Positions 51,463-60,218 of a stretch of 64,000 nucleotides of DNA are shown one piece after another. The DNA comes from Gordonia spumicola (lineage in GTDB: Bacteria; Actinomycetota; Actinomycetes; Mycobacteriales; Mycobacteriaceae). Positions within the stretch are counted from its first letter, which is position 1; the number at the start of each line of letters is the position of its first letter. The translations under genes were made by a program, and so were the position numbers. The notes below the pieces were generated by a model. It was not told where the DNA came from. It saw only the letters and a list, made by a program, of their open reading frames with translations, and did no database searches. The stretch spans positions 2,046,001 through 2,110,000 of the forward strand of contig NZ_BJOV01000005.1 in assembly GCF_009932475.1 (NCBI RefSeq), given 5' to 3'.

Positions 51463-52328
51463 GCACGATTGCATTCCTCGGCCTGGGCAACATGGGCGGA
51501 CCGATGGCAGCCAACCTGATCGCCGCGGGCCACACCGTCGTCGGATTCGACCTGTCGGCCGACGCCGTGGCCCACGCCGTCGAGCACGGCGTCGGCGCGG
51601 CCGAGTCCGCGGAAGCGGCGGTCGACGGCGCCGACGCGGTCATCACGATGCTCCCGAGCGGCGCGATCGTGAGGTCCGTGTACGACGCCGTCCTCCCCAA
51701 GGCCGCGGCGCGAACCGTGTTCATCGACTCGTCGACGATCTCGGTGGACGACGCCCGCCACATCAACCGGCAGGCGCTCGACGCGGGAATGCTGCAGGTG
51801 GACGCCCCCGTGTCGGGAGGGGTGAAGGGTGCGACAGCGGGCACGCTCGCGTTCATGGTCGGCGGCGACGACGCGTCCGTCGAGGCCGCGAGACCGGTGC
51901 TCGATCCGATGGCAGGCAAGATCGTCCCCTGCGGCGGATCCGGGAACGGTCAGGCCGCCAAGCTGTGCAACAACATGATCCTCGCCGTCCAGCAGATCGC
52001 CGTCGGCGAGGCTTTCGTCCTCGCCGAGAAGCTTGGACTCGCCGATCAGGCCCTGTACGACGTGGTGACCGGCGCGACCGGCAACTGCTGGGCCTTGCAC
52101 ACCAACTGCCCGGTGCCCGGCCCCGTCCCGACGGCGCCGTCGGAGAACGACTACAGGCCGGGATTCGCCACGTCGCTGATGAACAAGGACCTCGGGCTCG
52201 CGATGGACGCGGTGTCGACCACGGGGTCGTCGGCTCCACTCGGCTCGCACGCGGCGCAGTTGTACGCCGCGTACGCCGCCGACCACGGTCACCTCGACTT
52301 CAGTGCGATAATCGACACCTTGCGTTGA
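51459..52328 (+). CDS. mmsB: 3-hydroxyisobutyrate dehydrogenase
   Basis: 289 residues from TTG 51459, overlapping the acyl-CoA dehydrogenase stop (TTGA) and preceded by AAGGAGA. The NAD-binding start IAFLGLGNMGGPMAANLIAAG and the substrate loop VDAPVSGGVKGATAGTLAFMVGG are those of the beta-hydroxyacid dehydrogenase family, with the catalytic Lys in GQAAKLCNNMIL. It oxidises 3-hydroxyisobutyrate to methylmalonate semialdehyde, the substrate of MmsA. Cytosolic. The MarR gene follows 39 bases on. Confidence 0.92.
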   Translation: MSTIAFLGLGNMGGPMAANLIAAGHTVVGFDLSADAVAHAVEHGVGAAESAEAAVDGADAVITMLPSGAIVRSVYDAVLPKAAARTVFIDSSTISVDDARHINRQALDAGMLQVDAPVSGGVKGATAGTLAFMVGGDDASVEAARPVLDPMAGKIVPCGGSGNGQAAKLCNNMILAVQQIAVGEAFVLAEKLGLADQALYDVVTGATGNCWALHTNCPVPGPVPTAPSENDYRPGFATSLMNKDLGLAMDAVSTTGSSAPLGSHAAQLYAAYAADHGHLDFSAIIDTLR

Positions 52329-52367
52329 CCGGTCATCGCGTTGACCGACGAGAACTGGGGAGGGCCC

Positions 52368-52862
52368 GTGCGAGACGACCGTGATCCGATCGCGCGGGCC
52401 CGCCGCAATTGGGAGGACGCGGGCTGGGGTGGCGAGATCGCCGACGGCATGGAAGCGGTCACGTCCGTGATGCGTGCGCATCAGATCATGCTGGCGCGTG
52501 TCGAGCAGGAGTTGAAGCCGTTCGGACTGACGTTCGCCCGCTTCGAACTGCTCCGACTGCTGGCCTTCACCCGGCACGGCGAACTTCCGATCTCGAAGGC
52601 GTCGGACCGCCTGCAGGTGCACGTCTCATCGACGACGAGCGCCATCGCACGGCTGGTCGATGCCGACCTCGTCGAACGTCGACCACACCCGACCGACGGC
52701 CGGACGACGCTCGTGGCGATCACCGATGCGGGCCGCGACCGTGTGGAATGCGCCACTGCCGCCCTGAACACTGTGTTCGCCGACATAGGAATGCCCGCTG
52801 AGCAGTCGCGCGCCCTGGTGACAGCCATTCGCTCCCTTCGTGCAGCTCACGGCGATTTCTGA
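52368..52862 (+). CDS. MarR-family transcriptional regulator
   Basis: 164 residues from GTG 52368, which has GGGGAGGG three bases upstream; an upstream TTG at 52341 would add nine residues. Winged helix-turn-helix MarR fold (about residues 25-130): FGLTFARFELLRLLAFT, ISKASDRLQVHVSSTTSAIARLV, and wing DLVERRPHPTDGRTTLVAITDAGRDRV. It directly follows the valine-catabolic run and likely regulates it, possibly through the two 14-base repeats before mmsA. Effector unknown, perhaps a CoA intermediate. Confidence 0.88.
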   Translation: MRDDRDPIARARRNWEDAGWGGEIADGMEAVTSVMRAHQIMLARVEQELKPFGLTFARFELLRLLAFTRHGELPISKASDRLQVHVSSTTSAIARLVDADLVERRPHPTDGRTTLVAITDAGRDRVECATAALNTVFADIGMPAEQSRALVTAIRSLRAAHGDF

Positions 52863-53009
52863 TCGTCGATCCGCCGCGCGCGGGGGATGAAACCACGACG
52901 ATTCCGATCGGTGCCAGATCCGCCGTCCTTCGGTACCGTCGGGAGTGTCGTCCAATCGGACGACCACCCGCAGGGGTTGGAGCGCTCGATCGAAGGGAGA
53001 TTTCACATC

Positions 53010-53219
53010 ATGGGACTCGCAGACGACGCACAGAACAAGGCCGACGATCTGAAGGGCCGAGCCAAGGAGGCGACCGGCGCCGCGATCGGCGACGACGACC
53101 TCAAGGCCGAGGGACAGGCCGACCAGGGACTCGCCGCGGTTCGCGAGAAGGCCACCGAGGTGGCAGACAAGGTGAAGGACGGCATCGACGCCGTCAAGGA
53201 CAAGCTCACCGGCCACTGA
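53010..53219 (+). CDS. CsbD-family small stress protein
   Basis: 69 residues from ATG 53010 with GAAGGGAGA upstream. Highly charged, repeated KA/KAEG pattern: ADDLKGRAKEATGAAIGDDDLKAEGQADQG then VREKATEVADKVKDG, typical of CsbD-like general-stress proteins (unfolded or helical, role unclear; known members are SigB-controlled). Strong hairpin follows the stop. A SigB/SigF promoter could not be assigned with confidence. Confidence 0.85.
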   Translation: MGLADDAQNKADDLKGRAKEATGAAIGDDDLKAEGQADQGLAAVREKATEVADKVKDGIDAVKDKLTGH

Positions 53220-53230
53220 TCAGACCAGTG

Positions 53231-53264
53231 CAGCGGGCGGCCGAGATCACTCGGCCGCCCGCTG
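53231..53264. terminator. Bidirectional terminator between csbD-like and gdx genes
   Basis: CAGCGGGCGGCCGAG (53231-53245) pairs perfectly with 53250-53264 around a 4-base loop, between two convergent genes whose stops are 11 and 6 bases away. TTCT follows on the + strand. Very stable GC-rich stem. Confidence 0.8.
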
Positions 53265-53270
53265 TTCTCG

Positions 53271-53585
53271 TCAGGACGCGAGTTTGAGGCCGACCACTCC
53301 GCCGACGATCGCGAGAATGCACATGATCCGGATCATGCTGACCGCTTCGTCGCCGGAGACCATCGCGTAGACGACGGTGACGGTGGCCCCGATGCCGACC
53401 CAGACCGCATAGGCCGTACCGATCGGCAGATCGCGCATCGCGAACGCCAGTCCCGCCATGCTGGCGACCAGAGCCACGGCGAAGACGACCGATGGATAGA
53501 GGCGGCTGAATCCCTCCGACTTACCGAGGGCGGTGGCCCATACCGCTTCGAGCAGCCCGGACACGACAAGAATGATCCACGACAT
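53271..53585 (-). CDS. gdx: SMR-family guanidinium exporter Gdx (SugE)
   Basis: 104 residues from ATG 53583-53585. Four transmembrane helices; the central Glu in SGLLEAVWATALGKSEGFSR and the stretch LPIGTAYAVWVGIGA are the Gdx/SugE signatures (it closely follows E. coli SugE: MSWIILV, GFSRL-PSV, AYAVW-GIGA). Gdx swaps guanidinium for protons in a dual-topology dimer. A guanidine-III riboswitch sits directly upstream and the ribosome site AAGGGG lies in a hairpin, so expression should rise with guanidine. Confidence 0.95.
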   Translation of the reverse strand: MSWIILVVSGLLEAVWATALGKSEGFSRLYPSVVFAVALVASMAGLAFAMRDLPIGTAYAVWVGIGATVTVVYAMVSGDEAVSMIRIMCILAIVGGVVGLKLAS

Positions 53586-53606
53586 GATGATCCCCTTTCG
53601 AAGGAA

Positions 53607-53646
53607 CACCGTCTTGTCGCAGGCCGGGTACGGTGAGCTCGTCCGG
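53607..53646 (-). ncRNA. Guanidine-III riboswitch aptamer (ykkC-III class)
   Basis: On the minus strand, 40 bases carry the class signatures in order: CCGGACGAG, then CCGTACCCGG, then GACAAGACGG, closely following the Thermobifida fusca guanidine-III aptamer. It ends about 22 bases before the gdx start. Between them CCTTCGAAAGG (53594-53604) can fold into a hairpin covering the Shine-Dalgarno, a plausible translational on-switch. Identification is from memory of the published aptamer; no covariance search was run. Confidence 0.85.
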
Positions 53647-53759
53647 GGGCCGGATTCCGGCCACCCCCCGACCATACCCACAGCGGACCGCGAGACCAAT
53701 GCCCCATCGTGGTGCGTTCAGTCACCACCGCGGACCATTGCCGCGGACCACCGATCGTC

Positions 53760-53766
53760 CTACGGT
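53760..53766 (+). promoter_or_regulatory. -10 element before the DoxX-like gene
   Basis: TACGGT (53761-53766), six bases before the ATG at 53773, consistent with leaderless transcription. Confidence 0.4.
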
Positions 53767-53772
53767 CGGAAC

Positions 53773-54153
53773 ATGACCGCACCGACCGACCTCATCCGTG
53801 ACCCGCGCGTGTACCGGCTCGCCGCAGTCGGGCAGGCCGCCGACGCAGCCGCCTGCATCGGCCCCATCCCATACATCACCCGCTGCCTCGACACCGTCGA
53901 GTATCCGCAGACCAATCGGTGGATCTTCCCCGTGGTGAAGGGTGCGTCCGCGATCGGTCTGGCGTCCGTGACGCGATCGCCCACCCTCGCGCGTCTGACG
54001 GCGATCATGCTGACGGTCTACTTCACGCTCGCCGTCAGCGCCCACGTGCGCGTCCGCGATTTCGGGCTCAATGCCGCGGCGGCGACATCGTTCCTGCTCT
54101 TCTACGGCGCACTTGCCGCGACAGGACCGGCGGACGTGGGAGACACACCCTAG
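53773..54153 (+). CDS. DoxX-like small membrane protein
   Basis: 126 residues, four hydrophobic segments (IPYITRCLD..., WIFPVVKGASAIGLAS, LTAIMLTVYFTLAVSAHV, AAATSFLLFYGALAATG). The layout and HVRVRDFGLN near the third helix resemble DoxX_2-type quinol-associated or uncharacterised membrane proteins. A -10 element just upstream suggests leaderless translation. Its stop lies 3 bases into the convergent response-regulator gene. Function not known. Confidence 0.65.
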   Translation: MTAPTDLIRDPRVYRLAAVGQAADAAACIGPIPYITRCLDTVEYPQTNRWIFPVVKGASAIGLASVTRSPTLARLTAIMLTVYFTLAVSAHVRVRDFGLNAAAATSFLLFYGALAATGPADVGDTP

Positions 54154-54800
54154 ACCAACCCCGCGGCCGCGGCGATCACCGCGGCCTGAACCCGCGACGG
54201 CGCCTCGAGTTTCGTCAGCACTCGCGAGACGTGCGTCTTCACCGTCGACTCCCCGATCCCCAATCGGCGCGCGATCTGCGCGTTCGACAATCCCGCACCC
54301 ACACCGCCGAGCACATCGCGTTCACGGTCGGTCAACGCCGAGAGGTCGGGAACCGTCGGTGCCGGCCGGTCGCGCATGGCGTCGACGACCGCCCTGGTGA
54401 CGCCCGCGTCGAGGACGGCGTCGCCCTCGGCGACCCGCAGCGTCCCGTCGACGAGCTCGGCGCCGGACGCGGTCTTCAGCAGGAAGCCCGACGCACCCGC
54501 CGACAACGCGCCGACGACGTACTCGTCGAGGCCGAACGTCGTCAGCACCAGTACGCGCGCGTCGGTCGCGGCGGTGACGGCCGCCGTGGCCGCCAGACCG
54601 TCGACGCCGGGCATCCGGACGTCCATCAGCACGACGTCGGGCCGCAGTTCCGACGCGAGCCGGATCGCGGCGGCGCCGTCGGCCGCCTCTCCGATCACAC
54701 TGATCCGCCCCGATGCCTCGAGCACCATCCGCAGCCCTTCCCGGACGGCCGCGTGATCGTCGGCGAGCACCACGCGGACCCGCCTCGTCGTGTCGCTCAC
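54150..54800 (-). CDS. NarL/LuxR-type response regulator (second pair)
   Basis: 216 residues from GTG 54798-54800, overlapping the histidine kinase stop (GTGA). Receiver domain: VVLADDHAAVREGLR, phospho-acceptor in VVLMDVRMPGVDGLAA, TTFGLDEY and FLLKTASG. C-terminal LuxR domain: LTDRERDVLGGVGAGLSNAQIARRLGIGESTVKTHVSRVLTKL. Cytosolic DNA-binding protein. The partner kinase is adjacent. The convergent DoxX-like gene overlaps its 3' end by 4 bases. Targets unknown. Confidence 0.93.
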   Translation of the reverse strand: MSDTTRRVRVVLADDHAAVREGLRMVLEASGRISVIGEAADGAAAIRLASELRPDVVLMDVRMPGVDGLAATAAVTAATDARVLVLTTFGLDEYVVGALSAGASGFLLKTASGAELVDGTLRVAEGDAVLDAGVTRAVVDAMRDRPAPTVPDLSALTDRERDVLGGVGAGLSNAQIARRLGIGESTVKTHVSRVLTKLEAPSRVQAAVIAAAAGLV

Positions 54801-55912
54801 CGGGGAAGCTCCGCGTTCACGACCCACTCCTGTCCGACCGGCCGCGCGTCGAGGTGGCCCCCGACGCTCTCCGCCCTGATCTGCATGTTCGCCAACCCCT
54901 GTCCCGTCGTCGACGGCTCTGCCCCGGTCCACCCGTTCCGGACCGTCAGGTGCACGGTGTCGCCTGTGCCTGACAGTTCAACGGCCACCGGATGTCCGGG
55001 TGCATGCTTGGTCGCGTTCGCGAGCGCCTCACCGACGATCCGAGTGACGACGGCTTCCAGTCGACGAGGCATCCCGGCCGTGTCGCCGTTCACGGTGACC
55101 GTCGAGCCGACGGCGTCGGCGGCGGCGATCAGCGGATCGAGCGACGACCAGCGGACGGTTGTGATGTCGTCCCCGTCGGCGGCCAGCAGATCGATCATCG
55201 CCCGCAGCTCGCGCAGTGCCGCGAGCGAGTTCCCGCGGATGGATTCGACAACGGGTCCGGGCTCATCGGCGTCGCGCGCCGCCTCAGACAGGATCGCTAT
55301 CGCCGACACGTGCCCGGCGACGGTGTCGTGCAGTTCGCGAGAGAGCCGTCGGCGTTCATCGGCGAGTGCGGCCGACCGTTCGGCCTGTGCCTGCGCGACC
55401 GCGGCCGACTTCTGTGCGTCGGCCGCGCGCCGGGTCGCGACCACGGACAGTCCGTAGCCGATCGGCGACAGCAGAAGAGCAACGCCGATCAGTCCGGTCA
55501 GCACACCGGCACGCGCGCCCCCGGCGATCACTCCGGCGACCGCCCCGGCGACGGTGGCGATGACGCCGAGCACGATCACGACACGTCGGAGGCGATCCGA
55601 CCCGCGGACCACACCGATGTACATCACGTCCGACACGGCGATCCACAACGGAAGCGACGGTCCCGCGTACGCGTCGAGCGCCACCAGGAGGCCCATCGCG
55701 CCGAGCGCGACGGCGGGTCTGCGCTGGGCCGACAGTTGGACGACGAACGCCGCCGACAGAATCCCGAGCTTTCCGTACCAGGGATACCGGTCGACGTCGG
55801 TGAAGAAGACGAAGGATCCGGCCGCCCACATGAGCAGACCGACGACAAGGGTGCCGACGGCCATCAGGTTCGCCGCCGTCACAAGGCCGTCTCGGTGGAA
55901 TCGGATCGTCAT
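54797..55912 (-). CDS. Sensor histidine kinase, HisKA_3 type (second pair)
   Basis: 371 residues from ATG 55910-55912; the frame runs on to a TTG nine bases upstream. Five to six hydrophobic segments in residues 10-160, then phospho-acceptor His in RRLSRELHDTVAGHVSAIAIL (about 200), N-box IVGEALANATKHAPG and G-box GQGLANMQIRAESVGG. No large periplasmic sensor, so it probably senses envelope stress. Coupled to its response regulator. The divergent gene at 56022 starts 109 bases away. Confidence 0.92.
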   Translation of the reverse strand: MTIRFHRDGLVTAANLMAVGTLVVGLLMWAAGSFVFFTDVDRYPWYGKLGILSAAFVVQLSAQRRPAVALGAMGLLVALDAYAGPSLPLWIAVSDVMYIGVVRGSDRLRRVVIVLGVIATVAGAVAGVIAGGARAGVLTGLIGVALLLSPIGYGLSVVATRRAADAQKSAAVAQAQAERSAALADERRRLSRELHDTVAGHVSAIAILSEAARDADEPGPVVESIRGNSLAALRELRAMIDLLAADGDDITTVRWSSLDPLIAAADAVGSTVTVNGDTAGMPRRLEAVVTRIVGEALANATKHAPGHPVAVELSGTGDTVHLTVRNGWTGAEPSTTGQGLANMQIRAESVGGHLDARPVGQEWVVNAELPR

Positions 55913-56021
55913 CGTGCCCAACTACAGCACACCCGGCTCCCGCGTGGGTCCCCCGAAAGTACGACCTCGCGACGACGATCGGCGGATGTGCGGCTCGGTG
56001 CGCGCGGGGCACGGTGAATCC

Positions 56022-56561
56022 ATGAACCCCGTCCTGATCACCATCGGAGCCTGCGAGGTCGGATTCTGGGCGTTCGTCGTCGCCGGGCTCGCCCTCCGAT
56101 ATCTCGCACGCCGCACCCGCGCGTCGACGATCGTCCTCGCCTGCGTCCCCCTCGTCGACCTGATCCTGCTGATCGCCGTGACCGTCGACCTGGCGCGCGG
56201 CGGCGACGTCGAGTTCGCGCACCGCCTCGCGCCGATCTACCTCGGCGGCACCCTGATGTTCGGCCATCGGATGATCGGATGGGCCGACGTGCGTTTCGCC
56301 CACCGATTCGTCGGCGGGCCCGCCCCGGCGCCGATCCCGCCGACCGGTCCGGTGCGGGCCCGGCACGAGTGGGCCGACTTCGGCCGGTGGCTCGGCGCGG
56401 TCGCCATCGCCGCGGCCATCACCGCGACCCTCGGCTACACCGTCGCCGACGACGCCCAACGCGAAGCCCTCTTCGGCGGCTTCGGGATGCTCGGAGTCGT
56501 CACCGTCGTCTGGCTGCTGACCGGGCCGATCTGGTTCACGGCGAAGGATCAGGCCGCATAG
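56022..56561 (+). CDS. Integral membrane protein of unknown function
   Basis: 179 residues from ATG 56022. Four to five hydrophobic segments: VLITIGACEVGFWAFVVAGLAL, TIVLACVPLVDLILLIAVTVDL, a histidine-rich loop (FAHRLAP, GHRMIGWADVRFAHRF), WLGAVAIAAAITATLGY and GMLGVVTVVWLLTGPIWF. No family recognised with confidence. It lies divergent from the sensor kinase and its last 13 bases overlap the convergent dioxygenase gene. The kinase pair could control it. Confidence 0.6.
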   Translation: MNPVLITIGACEVGFWAFVVAGLALRYLARRTRASTIVLACVPLVDLILLIAVTVDLARGGDVEFAHRLAPIYLGGTLMFGHRMIGWADVRFAHRFVGGPAPAPIPPTGPVRARHEWADFGRWLGAVAIAAAITATLGYTVADDAQREALFGGFGMLGVVTVVWLLTGPIWFTAKDQAA

Positions 56562-57532
56562 ACGCCCAGTCGGCGCGGCTCGTCGATGCCCGAGTAGTGC
56601 GACGCGTCGCCGGTGATGACCCGGCTCGACTCCCCCGTGACGCTCACCGGCACGTCGCCCGCGAGGGTGATGCGGTGCAGTCGTCGTTCCTGCGCACCGA
56701 AGTCGGCGATCCCGTAGTGCTGGGTGGCACGGTTGTCCCAGATCGCGACGTCGCCGAGACTCCAGTTCCACCGGAACGTGTTCTCCAGCTTCGTGATCCG
56801 ATTCTGGAAGACCTGGTACAGGGCCGCGAACTCGCCGGGCTTCAGGTCGTGGAACTCCTTCACGAAGTGACCCAGCAGCAGGCTGCGCTCCCCGGTCTCC
56901 GGGTGCACCCGGACGACGGGATGCAGCGTCTGGTACTCGGAGCTCGTGAACTCTCGGTAGTGCTCGGTTCGGCGGCTCGTCTCCCGCTCGCCGCCGCCGT
57001 GCTCGGACGTCACGTAGTCGTACAGGTTGGAGTGCTTGGCCCACAGGGTGTCGGCGAACGCCCGCAGCGGCGCGGGCAACTGCTCGTACGCGGCGACGGT
57101 CGACGCCCACGTCGTCGCCCCGCCCCACGTCGGCAGGGTGACGGCACGCAGGATCGACGCCTTCGGGACCCGGTCGACGAACGACACGTCCGTATGCCAA
57201 CTGTTCGCGGCGCCCTCGATGGTCAGCAGTTGACTGCCCTTGGACGTGACGGTCGGATGCGGCAGGGTCGGTTCCCCCAGCCGGGTGGCGAACGCGTACT
57301 GACCGTCGTCGTCGAGATGCTCCTGACCGCTGAAGACGACGACCTTGTTGACGGCGAGTGCGAGGCGGATCGCCTCCGTCTGCTCGTCAGATATGTCACC
57401 GCCCAAACGGACCCCGCTGATTCTCGCGCCGATGTGCTCCCCGAATTTCTCGACCGATATCCCGGCGTCGGAATAGATGCTTTCGGCGGCCGCCGCACGG
57501 TCGGCGTGATCATTGATCGTGGCGATGGTCAT
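56549..57532 (-). CDS. TauD/TfdA-family 2-oxoglutarate-dependent dioxygenase (alkylsulfatase AtsK-like)
   Basis: 327 residues. Jelly-roll Fe(II)/2-oxoglutarate enzyme: the metal triad is HTD in NSWHTDVSFVDR, with the distal His in the C-terminal NRATQHYGIADFGAQERRLHRITLAG, where the following Arg binds 2-oxoglutarate. It resembles AtsK and the mycobacterial Rv3406, which oxidise alkyl sulfates to aldehyde plus sulfate; TauD itself acts on taurine. The arylsulfatase gene next to it on the same strand supports organosulfur use. The operator-like palindrome at 57578-57590 lies 46 bases before its start. Confidence 0.88.
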   Translation of the reverse strand: MTIATINDHADRAAAAESIYSDAGISVEKFGEHIGARISGVRLGGDISDEQTEAIRLALAVNKVVVFSGQEHLDDDGQYAFATRLGEPTLPHPTVTSKGSQLLTIEGAANSWHTDVSFVDRVPKASILRAVTLPTWGGATTWASTVAAYEQLPAPLRAFADTLWAKHSNLYDYVTSEHGGGERETSRRTEHYREFTSSEYQTLHPVVRVHPETGERSLLLGHFVKEFHDLKPGEFAALYQVFQNRITKLENTFRWNWSLGDVAIWDNRATQHYGIADFGAQERRLHRITLAGDVPVSVTGESSRVITGDASHYSGIDEPRRLGVYAA

Positions 57533-57577
57533 GATTGTTGTCCTTTCACCGGAGGTCTGCAGAATATGAATACGAGA

Positions 57578-57590
57578 ATGTCAGCGACAT
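57578..57590. promoter_or_regulatory. Sulfur-cluster operator candidate, site 1
   Basis: ATGTC-AGC-GACAT, perfect 5-base arms, within the longer AATGTCAGCGACATC. The same 15-base core recurs at 60091 with two differences. It lies upstream of the dioxygenase start (57532). Confidence 0.55.
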
Positions 57591-57666
57591 CTCGTCGTGT
57601 GGAGTGAATGAAACCGATTCCGGCGGCGCCCCGCCACATATCGACTCATCGTGATCGCAAGTGCGC

Positions 57667-60003
57667 TCAATCGGCGGCGTCCGCCGCCCGGTCGTCGATC
57701 GTGCGTCGAATGTCCACCGGGACCCGGACCGGTCCCGGCGTGTACGTGACGGCGACGAGCGATGCGGGCGCCCGGAACACACCGCGCCTGGCGCGCAGGT
57801 CCGAGTCGACGGGACCGCGCGCGTCCAATCCGACCGAGACACCCGTCCAGGGCGCCATGCCGACGAGTTGGACCGCCCGCGGCAGTTCGGCGATCACCGA
57901 CTCGCCCTGATCCGACGCCGCGACGATCGTGAAGTCCCACCGGACGTCGGCCGACGCCCGCGCCGACAGGGTCACCCTGCCGGTCCCGTCCGGCAGGGGA
58001 CCGGACACGCGGCTGACCCGGCCATACGCGTTGTAGACGAACGTCAAGGTCCGGTCCTCGACGACGAGAAGGTACCCGCCCTGGACGTCGCCGTGCGCGA
58101 CGAGAACCCCCTCCTCGTCGGGCCCCCAGTCTCGGAGTTCGACGTCCACGTCGAAGTCCCGGTAGGCGATCAACCTGCTCGACCGGTATCGCTCCAGCGT
58201 CGGCGTGCCGCGCAGGATCCGCACCGACGACGCGAACCGCTGCGCCTCCGACGGGCGCCGCCTGATCTGGTCGCCGACCGAGTCGAACAGCGGGAACACC
58301 GTGTTGTGCCAGGCCGCCCTGTCCCACGCAGCGGCGAGCTCGGCGACGACATCGGGATGCTCGGCCGCGACATCGGTGGTCTCCGCGGGATCGGAACGCA
58401 CGTCGTACAACTCCCACCTGGGACGATCCACGTGCTCGGGCGCGTCGTCGTGCAGCGACAGCAACTTCCAGCCGTCGCGGTAGAAGCCTCGGTGTCCGCC
58501 GAACTCGGCGTACTGCTCGGTGCGCGGCGACGCCGCGTCGGGCGACCGCAAGACGTCGACGACGCTGACGCCGTCCCGCTGAGCCGCGGCGAGCCCGTGC
58601 CGTGTCCCCGGAGTCGGCACGCCCGCGAGGTCCAGCAGTGTCGGCGCGAGGTCGGTGACGTACGCGAACTGTCGGCGGACGCCGTCGTCGTCGCCGGACC
58701 GGGCCAGTCCCCCCGGCCAGGACAGCACGAACGGCACCCGCACGCCGCCGGCGAACGTCTGCCCCTTGTAGAACCGGAACGGGGTGTTCGACGCCTGCCC
58801 CCAGCCGCGCGGGTAGTGCACGCCGATCTCGGCCGAGCCGATCAGCTCCTCGTCATGCGGTACGTCCGGCTCCCAGTCGGGCGGCACCGGACCGTGCACG
58901 AACCGGCTGAAGTACGAGCGCGTGCCCTCCGCTCCGCCCTCCGCGGTGCCCCCGTTGTCCGAGGTGAAGACCACGATCGTGTCATCGAGTTCGCCGAGGT
59001 CGTCGAGCAGGTCGAGGACCCGGCCGACACTCTGGTCGACGCTGTCGACGAGCGCCGCGTAGACCTCTTGATAGCGCTGGTAGCGACGCTTCTCGTCGTC
59101 GGACAGATCGTCCCACGGCGGCGCGTCGTACCCTGGTTCGGTGTTGCGCTCCCGGATCGGCGTGCCGGGAGCGAACAGCCCGTCGGCGACCTGTCTGGCG
59201 AACCGGCGACGCCGCACCTCGTCCCAGCCGTCGGCGTAGCGGCCGCGGTGGCGATCGAGGCCGTCCGCCTTCACCTGGTGCGGACCGTGCATCGCGATGT
59301 GCGCGAAGTACAGGAAGAACGGCTTGTCCGCATCGTGGGCACGCAGCGCCTTGATCTGCGAGACCGCCCGGTCGGTGAGGTCGTCCGTGACGTAGTAGCC
59401 CTCCGGGTACTCGTCGACGTCGACCACCGAGTTGTCGGCGATCAGCTGGTTGGGGTGGAAGAACGAGTTGAGGCCCTCCAACGAGCCGTAGTAGCTGTCG
59501 AATCCGCGCTGCAACGGCCACGACTTCCGTGACCGGCCCGGACTCATGTCGGCGTCCCGGACCAGGTGCCACTTGCCGACGGCGAACGTCGCATACCCCG
59601 ACTCCCGGAGGATCTCCGGCAGCGTCAGGACGTCGTCGGCGAGTTCCAGCCGCAGGCCGGGAAAGCCCGGGTCGGAGTTGGCGACGCTGCCGTACCCGGC
59701 ACGATGCGGGTTGACGCCGGTCAGCAGTGCGGCGCGGGCGGGTGAGCAGACCGGCGTCGTGTGGTAGTTGCTCAGGCGGTAGCCGCTGTCGGCGAGCCTG
59801 TCGATGTTCGGCGTCGGGATCTCGGCGCCGAACGGTCCGATGTCGGAGTAGCCGAGGTCGTCGACGAGCACCACGACGATGTTCGGCCGTCGGCCGTCGG
59901 CGGCATCGTCGTCCGGCCACCATGCGGTCGACTCGGACGTGGTCCGTCCGATGGTCCCGCCGAAGTCGGCGTATCCGCGCGCATATTCGGGAATGTCGTT
60001 CAT
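57667..60003 (-). CDS. Type I arylsulfatase
   Basis: 778 residues from ATG 60001-60003. Sulfatase core: metal Asp pair in PNIVVVLVDDLGYSDIGPFGAE, the formylglycine site PVCSPARAALLTG (C-x-P-x-R), GKWHLVRDADMSPG, FTSDNGGTAEGG (metal site 2) and ELYDVRSDPAETTDVA. The C-terminal 250 residues form an added beta-rich domain, as in large AtsA-type arylsulfatases. No signal peptide is visible, so probably cytosolic. It opens the divergent sulfur cluster with the ABC importer, and the shared palindrome suggests joint control with the dioxygenase. Confidence 0.92.
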   Translation of the reverse strand: MNDIPEYARGYADFGGTIGRTTSESTAWWPDDDAADGRRPNIVVVLVDDLGYSDIGPFGAEIPTPNIDRLADSGYRLSNYHTTPVCSPARAALLTGVNPHRAGYGSVANSDPGFPGLRLELADDVLTLPEILRESGYATFAVGKWHLVRDADMSPGRSRKSWPLQRGFDSYYGSLEGLNSFFHPNQLIADNSVVDVDEYPEGYYVTDDLTDRAVSQIKALRAHDADKPFFLYFAHIAMHGPHQVKADGLDRHRGRYADGWDEVRRRRFARQVADGLFAPGTPIRERNTEPGYDAPPWDDLSDDEKRRYQRYQEVYAALVDSVDQSVGRVLDLLDDLGELDDTIVVFTSDNGGTAEGGAEGTRSYFSRFVHGPVPPDWEPDVPHDEELIGSAEIGVHYPRGWGQASNTPFRFYKGQTFAGGVRVPFVLSWPGGLARSGDDDGVRRQFAYVTDLAPTLLDLAGVPTPGTRHGLAAAQRDGVSVVDVLRSPDAASPRTEQYAEFGGHRGFYRDGWKLLSLHDDAPEHVDRPRWELYDVRSDPAETTDVAAEHPDVVAELAAAWDRAAWHNTVFPLFDSVGDQIRRRPSEAQRFASSVRILRGTPTLERYRSSRLIAYRDFDVDVELRDWGPDEEGVLVAHGDVQGGYLLVVEDRTLTFVYNAYGRVSRVSGPLPDGTGRVTLSARASADVRWDFTIVAASDQGESVIAELPRAVQLVGMAPWTGVSVGLDARGPVDSDLRARRGVFRAPASLVAVTYTPGPVRVPVDIRRTIDDRAADAAD

Positions 60004-60091
60004 CGTGAGCCTTTCGATTCGCTGCGCTCGCTCTGGTGGCAGAGAACGAGAAGCACCCGGGAATGTCGTCGGGGAATTCGGTGAGACAACA

Positions 60092-60104
60092 ATGTCGTCG
60101 ACAT
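60092..60104. promoter_or_regulatory. Sulfur-cluster operator candidate, site 2
   Basis: ATGTC-GTC-GACAT, perfect 5-base arms, inside AATGTCGTCGACATC; matches site 1 at 13 of 15 positions. It lies in the divergent gap between the sulfatase (60003) and the binding-protein gene (60219), so it could serve both. Confidence 0.55.
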
Positions 60105-60218
60105 CGTCAGGTCGCGTCAAAACTTCGAATCTCCGTGATCGGAAACAGCGATCGATTCACGGATGTGGTGAATCATTCGATGCCAACCACGCCGTCGAAT
60201 GAGAAAGCAGACTCCACG

